Below are positions 59,053-64,000 of a stretch of 64,000 bases of DNA, piece after piece. The notes under the pieces are model-generated. The model saw only the letters and a program-made list of their open reading frames with translations. It was not told the DNA's origin and did not search any database. The stretch's first letter is position 1; every line of letters begins with the position of its first letter. The DNA comes from Siphonodentalium dalli (Eukaryota > Mollusca > Scaphopoda > Gadilida > Siphonodentaliidae). The DNA lies in the NCBI GenBank assembly GCA_032622095.1, contig CP136065.1, positions 36,926,732 through 36,990,731 on the forward strand, written 5' to 3'. Position numbers and translations under genes: made by a program.

Positions 59053-59121
59053 GCCAGTGCATTCTCTTATATATGCGAGGCTCCCTATGGGAGACTCGCA
59101 TACATAAGAGAATGCACTGGT
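59053..59121. repeat. DH hairpin, compensated-core variant
   Basis: The centre reads GGCTCCCTATGGGAGAC where other copies have GGCGACCTATGGTCGAC; arm ends are GCCAGTG/CACTGG. Both changes keep base pairing. Confidence 0.93.
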
Positions 59122-59262
59122 GGTAATGATGATGTTGATTATAATAAAGATGATGATGGTGATTTATAATGACGAAGACGATGACGACACTGATGTCGAT
59201 GATACTACCAACAGGGACGACGACGATGGCGACGAGGATATGATGATGGTGATGATGGGTGA
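59122..59262. repeat. GAT/GAC/GGT imperfect triplet repeat
   Basis: ATGATGATGTTGAT...GACGACGATGGCGAC low-complexity tract, similar in kind to 17856-18200. Confidence 0.88.
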
Positions 59263-59420
59263 TGCTGATATTTTTGTTGTTTTCTGTATATTGAGTTAAT
59301 TTAGCCATGTTATTTATCTAATTCTCATCTCATATTGCACATATTGTGTCTGAGTAAATAAACTATTACTGGCAACAGGTCTTTAATGCTCCACCATCGC
59401 AGCACCCGATATGAACGGGG

Positions 59421-60348
59421 TGTGGACAATATGATTGTTTGAGATATAGCCATGAACATGCCATACAAGAGTAAACAAATCAACATAGAATTAAAAAGTA
59501 TTTTATTAACAAAATAACTATCGCATTACTTCATAAACTTCGATAACACATGGATAGAACAAGATTGTGGGTTTGGACAAAACATTCAGGAAATGTGCTC
59601 TTGAGAATACAGCTGTTTAACAAGATCGACACGCCATGCAACAAGACTCGTATTCACCAACTGGGTTTATTTTAGAAACCGGGTAATTTATTTGGTAGCA
59701 GCTGATCGCACAAGGTACCTTCGCTAGTGGTTAGCACACACATCACCGTCAATATGATTGAACCAATTTATCAGATGTATCAATAATACCCATTGCCTCA
59801 TGAATATGTTGTGAACCTACGTGTTTCTCACACATATAACGGTATAGACACTTAGCTCTTAGTGCGGCCGTCTCTTTGAGTTCACAAATCTAGACGTTGT
59901 TGTGTTTTGGACACACAAACACGTTTCTTTCATCAGTTATATCCCTCGTTTAATCATAATTGAAATGAACCACACATGTACTGATATGCCGCATATTTTT
60001 TAATGTAACTGACTATCAACAATAGCGGGCAATATATGAGTGGATAAATCTAAGCAGCGTCGATATCTATCCGGTGGACGACCACAGAGAGCTTCGAGTT
60101 GAAGCTCGATCGGCAGAAACCACCTGGATTATATATAAGCCAAGTTGGTGAATACTACGTGTAGCTCTGGTGTTTACAGTTCGGGTTATATATATATGTT
60201 CAAAACGGCCTGAAATACATTAATGCAACTAATACAACAGTGTTGTGTGACGAGTTATCATGTTATTGGCCGCCACTATCTGATGTATACATTTTTTTTA
60301 AATTATAGACATGCATTCGGTTGTTGTATATGCTGTTAGAGCATCGAA
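59421..60348. other. Unassigned region
   Basis: No gene. A small hairpin GAGCTTCGAGTTGAAGCTC lies at 60091-60109. Confidence 0.4.
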
Positions 60349-60501
60349 TTAACCCTTTACCCAGCAAACCGGCCAAAATCGGCCAAATAAAGCTTCAACA
60401 GCCTAAAATATCTTCGGTCTGTCTCAATAGAACCATACAAATATGGATATCATTGGAACCGGCTCCTTGACCACATTGTGATAGTTACAGTTATGCCCTG
60501 T

Positions 60502-60570
60502 GCCAATGCATTCTCTTATATATGCGAGTCGACCATAGGTCGCCTCGCATATATAAGAGAATGCATTGGC
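60502..60570. repeat. DH hairpin
   Basis: Complete palindrome, left member in P1 copy 3. Confidence 0.95.
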
Positions 60571-60649
60571 CTAAAAAAAAAAAAAAATTAACACTTTTTA
60601 CCATTTTTTCTTACATTCTTTAACAATTTTATAATTTTTAATGTGTTAA

Positions 60650-60718
60650 GCCAATGCATTCTCTTATATATGCGAGGCGACCTATGGTCGACTCGCATAT
60701 ATAAGAGAATGCATTGGC
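60650..60718. repeat. DH hairpin
   Basis: Complete palindrome, right member in P1 copy 3. Confidence 0.95.
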
Positions 60719-60748
60719 ACAGGGCCCTTCTGTTGGGTAAAGGGTTAA

Positions 60749-62337
60749 TCCATCATTGGTTCGTGTCAGAAACGCGTAGATGAACGTAAGCGAATGACAG
60801 GTGTAGCCATGGGACAATATTAAATGCCCAAATGTGCCGTAGACGGTAGAACAATCGCTGTGAATGACTTTAGAAATCTAACCACACAAATTTAATTTGA
60901 ACAGAAACCTGAATGATTAATAGACGCCTTTCGCGCAATGAACAACAGAGAATTATTACGAACAGGGTACTATACGTCACGTGTTTTCCCTATTCTTTGT
61001 TACGATTACGGTTTTGGATTTTCAACAAAGCTCACAAATACACCATATAGTAATCATTTCGCGGTCATTTCTCAGCTCCTCACTGTGGGATATTTTGATC
61101 GCCATGTGGCCTTATTTTGTATATACATGTAGTAGTGGCATGCAAGTCATTCGTCCCGTCGTGAAACACGAGAATCTTGCGAAACACAAAACGCTTAGCT
61201 ATGGCATGATAACCGCATAATTAAGTACAAAATAATCACGACGCGAAGACCAGTAATCCCCTTACCGTGAGTGACAAGCACGATTGTCTTACAAATGAAC
61301 TCATAGTCGTCATTTCTGCGAAATGGTTTTTGGACCGTGCGAAAAAATTACGACTACAAATAGCTATTCGTAATAATTATCTGTCGTTCATTATGTGAAA
61401 TGTGTCTATTATCATTCCACTTAATTATGTACGATCAAAGGCTGGAGGTATATATGCACTGATATAAAGCTAATGAAAGACCGAACTGTCCGTTCTTATC
61501 AATTACACATCTAGTGCTAATTGACTGGTGCGTGCACGGTTTTCTGTAAGTTCGATTTGCATGCCGCTGTCAGTTACGTGCTTTAAATGGATAAACTTCT
61601 TACTTCACATGATGTCAATATATAAACTTTTGCCAAAGTTAACTTTTTTTTCCAATTTATCTGCGAGTGGGTATGTCTAATATTAATAGCTTACACATGT
61701 AGTATCACATATACATGTTAATGTTTATCCGCCCCTTTGGCGTGTTTATTGCACGGATACGCAAGCGGGTAATAACCGTAAAGCATAACATAACAAAAAG
61801 ACCAGTTCCAAGTAAACGGAAAAATCTAAGACGTTTTTCAAACAAGTTAACAGAAATTTTATCCACTATTGTGGGATGGTCCACATACAGCTGGGAAGTT
61901 TGTCCATCCTCCCATATATACTGAGAACACACCTGCATGTTGGTATATATTTCACCTCACCCATAAATGTCACATTCTGATTGGTCGAGAGTTGTGTCTT
62001 ATATTGCATAGTGTTGCGCTACAATTAGAACACTACTATACTTGCATATACATGTGGTATCGTGCTTTATTTAGCAAAAAAAACTATTCCAAACTCGCAT
62101 GAGCAAATAAATGAACAGCTCCCATCTCGGGAATATATGTACGGAAATTTATCCACCAATTTACTAAGGCGAACGTGTCAAAGTGAAATCAAAACGTTTT
62201 TATGGAGATTGTTTTCCACATAAACGACGTCAACGCGATTTTGTTTATTGAACTATGCGACAACTATAATGAACTATTTATCTGCAAGGGAATACTTACA
62301 TTTCATCTCAGTAAAACGAGTTGTACTTTATTTTATA
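60749..62337. other. Unassigned region
   Basis: About 1.6 kb; open frames below 80 codons without motifs. AATAATCACGACGCGAAG at 61228-61245 resembles the loop of the 57.0-kb palindrome. No gene or RNA recognised. Confidence 0.4.
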
Positions 62338-62867
62338 TTAACCCTTTCGTGACGGGAGCTGCGCTGGGCCAACACTAAAGACCCTGTGCCAATGTATTCC
62401 ATAATATATGCGACTCTACCATATATAAGAGAATGCATGGGCCAAACAATATTTTATCTATTTTTATTTAACAATATTTATCATTTTGTTTTACATTCTT
62501 TAAATAATTTTGTAACATTTTATTTTTAGTCTTTAACAATTTTTAGAATTTTTTCTTATATTCTATAACAAGTTGATCATTTTTAGAATTTTTTCTGACA
62601 TTCTTTAACGATTTTATCATTTTTGTTAACTTTATCAACTATTATAATTTTTTATTACATTCTTTTAACAATTTTTATCATTATTTCTTACATTCTTTAC
62701 CAATATGTTATCATTAATTTTTACATTCTTAATAATTTTGTAACACTTTTTCTTACAGTCTTTAACAACTTTTATAATTTTTTCTTATATTCTATAACAA
62801 TTTTATAATTGTTTTAATTTTTTCTTACATTTTTAAACAGTTGTAAAAATAATATAAAATTTGTAAG

Positions 62868-63069
62868 GCCAATGTTTTCTCTTATATATGCGAGGTGACC
62901 TATGGTTATTGCATAAAAAAATGATAAAATTGTTATAGAATATAAGAAAAAATGATTTTTTCTTAGTCTAACAATTTTTATCATTTTTTCTTATATTCTA
63001 TAACAATTTTATAAAAAAAATTATGCAATAACCATAGGTCGCCTCGCATATATAAGAGAATGCATTGGC
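62868..63069. repeat. DH hairpin with its loop replaced by a ~100-bp palindrome
   Basis: ACCTATGGTTATTGCATAA and TTATGCAATAACCATAGGT face each other across ...GTTATAGAATATAAGAAAAA...TTTTTCTTATATTCTATAAC..., so the palindrome continues from the outer stem through the insert. Confidence 0.9.
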
Positions 63070-63297
63070 CTAACAAATTTTATATTATTTTTTACAACTG
63101 TTAAAAAATGTAGGAACAAATTAAAAAAATTATAAAATTGTTATAGAATATAAGAAAAAATGATAAAAATTGTTAAAGACTAAGAAAAAATGTTACAAAA
63201 TTATTAAAGAATGTAAAAAAAGGATAAATAAGCAAAATAGATAAACCATAGGTCAATATGTTATCATTTTGTTATTACATATTATAAAATATGTTAG

Positions 63298-63372
63298 GCC
63301 AATGCATTCAAGTTCTCTTATATATGCGAGGCGACCTATGGTCCACTCGCATGTACAAGATAATGCATTGGC
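63298..63372. repeat. DH hairpin
   Basis: Palindrome with a 6-base insertion in the left arm (ATTCAAGTTCTCTT) and small changes on the right (ATGTACAAGATAATGC). Confidence 0.88.
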
Positions 63373-63518
63373 ACAGGGTTTCTCAAAACATTCAGGAAGC
63401 TCCCGTAATGAAAGGATTAACCCCTTCTGAGACTTTGGCCGGTCCAACATTTTGATTTGATGTGATATAGTTTTAGTAGTAGGCCCTATGCACTTCGAGT
63501 TGTTTGGTGAAATATAAT

Positions 63519-63660
63519 AGAGCATTGTCTTGTCGTTGATTACGCGGGTATAATGCCCAGTAGGGTGGGTATAGTTCACGACGCTTCGAATCGTGAACTA
63601 TACCCCACCAACACTGGGCAATATACCCGCGCAGTCAAATCCAGGTCATACTCTATTTAT
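63519..63660. mobile_element. Long palindrome element (~140 bp)
   Basis: ATAATAGAGCATTGTC...ACTCTATTTATTAAT. Arms pair (GATTACGCGGGTAT with ATACCCGCGCAGTC; GCCCAGT with ACTGGGC; GGTATAGTTCACGA with TCGTGAACTATACC), loop CGCTTCGAA. Shares end words and TAGTTCACGACGC with the 57.0-kb palindrome. Confidence 0.93.
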
Positions 63661-64000
63661 TAATATATATGGTACACATGGGATGCACACGTCCCATGTA
63701 CATGTTGGATGGTCTGCCATAAGATGCAATTACTCCCAGTAGTGTAAACTAATCTTGTAATTCGCAGATGAACGCGTAATCGCTAACTATGATTGTCTGA
63801 TGTTAATTACGATGCTATAGTCACATATCTGCATGTTATAATTCCATAATTTCACAGATGATCTGATAGACACACATATAGAATCGGTAGATATAATAAA
63901 TACTATAAATCTATAACCATGATACAATGTTGCTGTTTGGCTCCAGGAATCTAATTTTCCTGTAACCAGTCAAATCAGCCTGTTCTCACGAAAATCCAAA
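63661..64000. other. Unassigned right edge
   Basis: No gene or repeat recognised apart from CAGCCTGTTCTCACGAAAAT near the end, similar to 31394-31413. Confidence 0.4.

Larger units (their letters stand above)
59026..59420. mobile_element. Relative of the 55.2-kb foldback element, with triplet expansion
   Basis: CAATATGTACCTTGACCTGG and GTCTTTAATGCTCCACCA (59378-59395) match the sequences either side of the hairpin at 55278. Here the right side is pushed away by a GAT-type triplet tract. Confidence 0.65.
60349..60748 (+). mobile_element. TTAA MITE P1 carrying a double hairpin, copy 3
   Basis: [TTAA]CCCTTTACCCAGCA...TGTTGGGTAAAGGG[TTAA]; same orientation as, and almost identical to, 33265-33653, the main difference being an A-run and T-run length change in the spacer. 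High identity implies recent movement. Confidence 0.93.
62338..63420. mobile_element. 1.08-kb TTAA element made of nested palindromes
   Basis: [TTAA]CCCTTTCGTGACGGGAGCT on the left and AGCTCCCGTAATGAAAGGA[TTAA] on the right. Inside are a degenerate DH hairpin (62388-62443), a T-rich spacer, a hairpin split in two (62868-62918 and 63018-63069) around an AT-rich palindromic insert, a second A-rich spacer that is the inverse of the first, and a final hairpin (63298-63372). No coding capacity. Confidence 0.85.

Noticed and set aside
31332-63579. Recurring peptide RGDLWSTRIYKRMHWH in many small frames
   Set aside because: It is the translation of the DH hairpin palindrome, readable on both strands, not a conserved protein.

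Overview
This window is AT-rich, intron- and repeat-dominated eukaryotic nuclear DNA. Nothing looks prokaryotic: there are no operons, and long open frames occur only inside tandem repeats. The protein relics are animal types: a DUF3504/KIAA1958-like tyrosine recombinase and two different non-LTR retrotransposon reverse transcriptases. Frequent ACATGTA words and a 'GACGGACGG' dispersed repeat near 55.1 kb suggest a marine invertebrate, most likely a mollusc. That assignment is inference, not proof. I find no intact gene. The only host-gene candidate is one exon-like segment on the minus strand at about 26.2-26.36 kb, with consensus splice sites and weak GPCR-like character.

Layout. 0-1.05 kb: decayed DUF3504 recombinase. 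1.77-2.33 kb: 24/27-bp minisatellite. 4.3-5.6 kb: small inverted-repeat elements. 6.58-9.62 kb: a 1,521-bp segment in two nearly identical tandem copies, itself made of ~165-bp repeats. 10-17.3 kb: foldback elements, a reverse-transcriptase relic, LINE 3' ends, a (CA)n tract and a diverged direct-repeat pair. 17.8-20 kb: GAT-type triplets and (CT)n. 20-34 kb: dispersed TTAA-flanked MITEs and the first hairpin elements. 35.2-38.46 kb: a 3.2-kb minisatellite (~34 bp). 39.7-49.6 kb: hairpin elements, then six tandem units of 1.0-1.9 kb. 50.8-51.2, 53.97-54.73 and 55.53-57.61 kb: three more minisatellites. 57.8-64 kb: more MITEs and palindromes, including a 1.08-kb nested palindromic element.

The most striking content is a family of ~69-bp almost perfectly palindromic hairpins sharing the core ATTCTCTTATATATGCGAG...CTCGCATATATAAGAGAAT. 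At least 20 full or partial copies occur. Many are paired in opposite orientation at the two ends of an AT-rich spacer ('double-hairpin' elements). Some sit inside TTAA-flanked piggyBac-like MITEs and some inside the 41.7-49.6 kb tandem units. Copies differ by compensated substitutions in the two stem arms, so pairing is kept while sequence drifts. A second family of 80-170 bp palindromes with ATAAATAGAG-like ends behaves similarly: arms within a copy match each other better than they match other copies. These non-coding foldback families are the best candidates for an undescribed system here.
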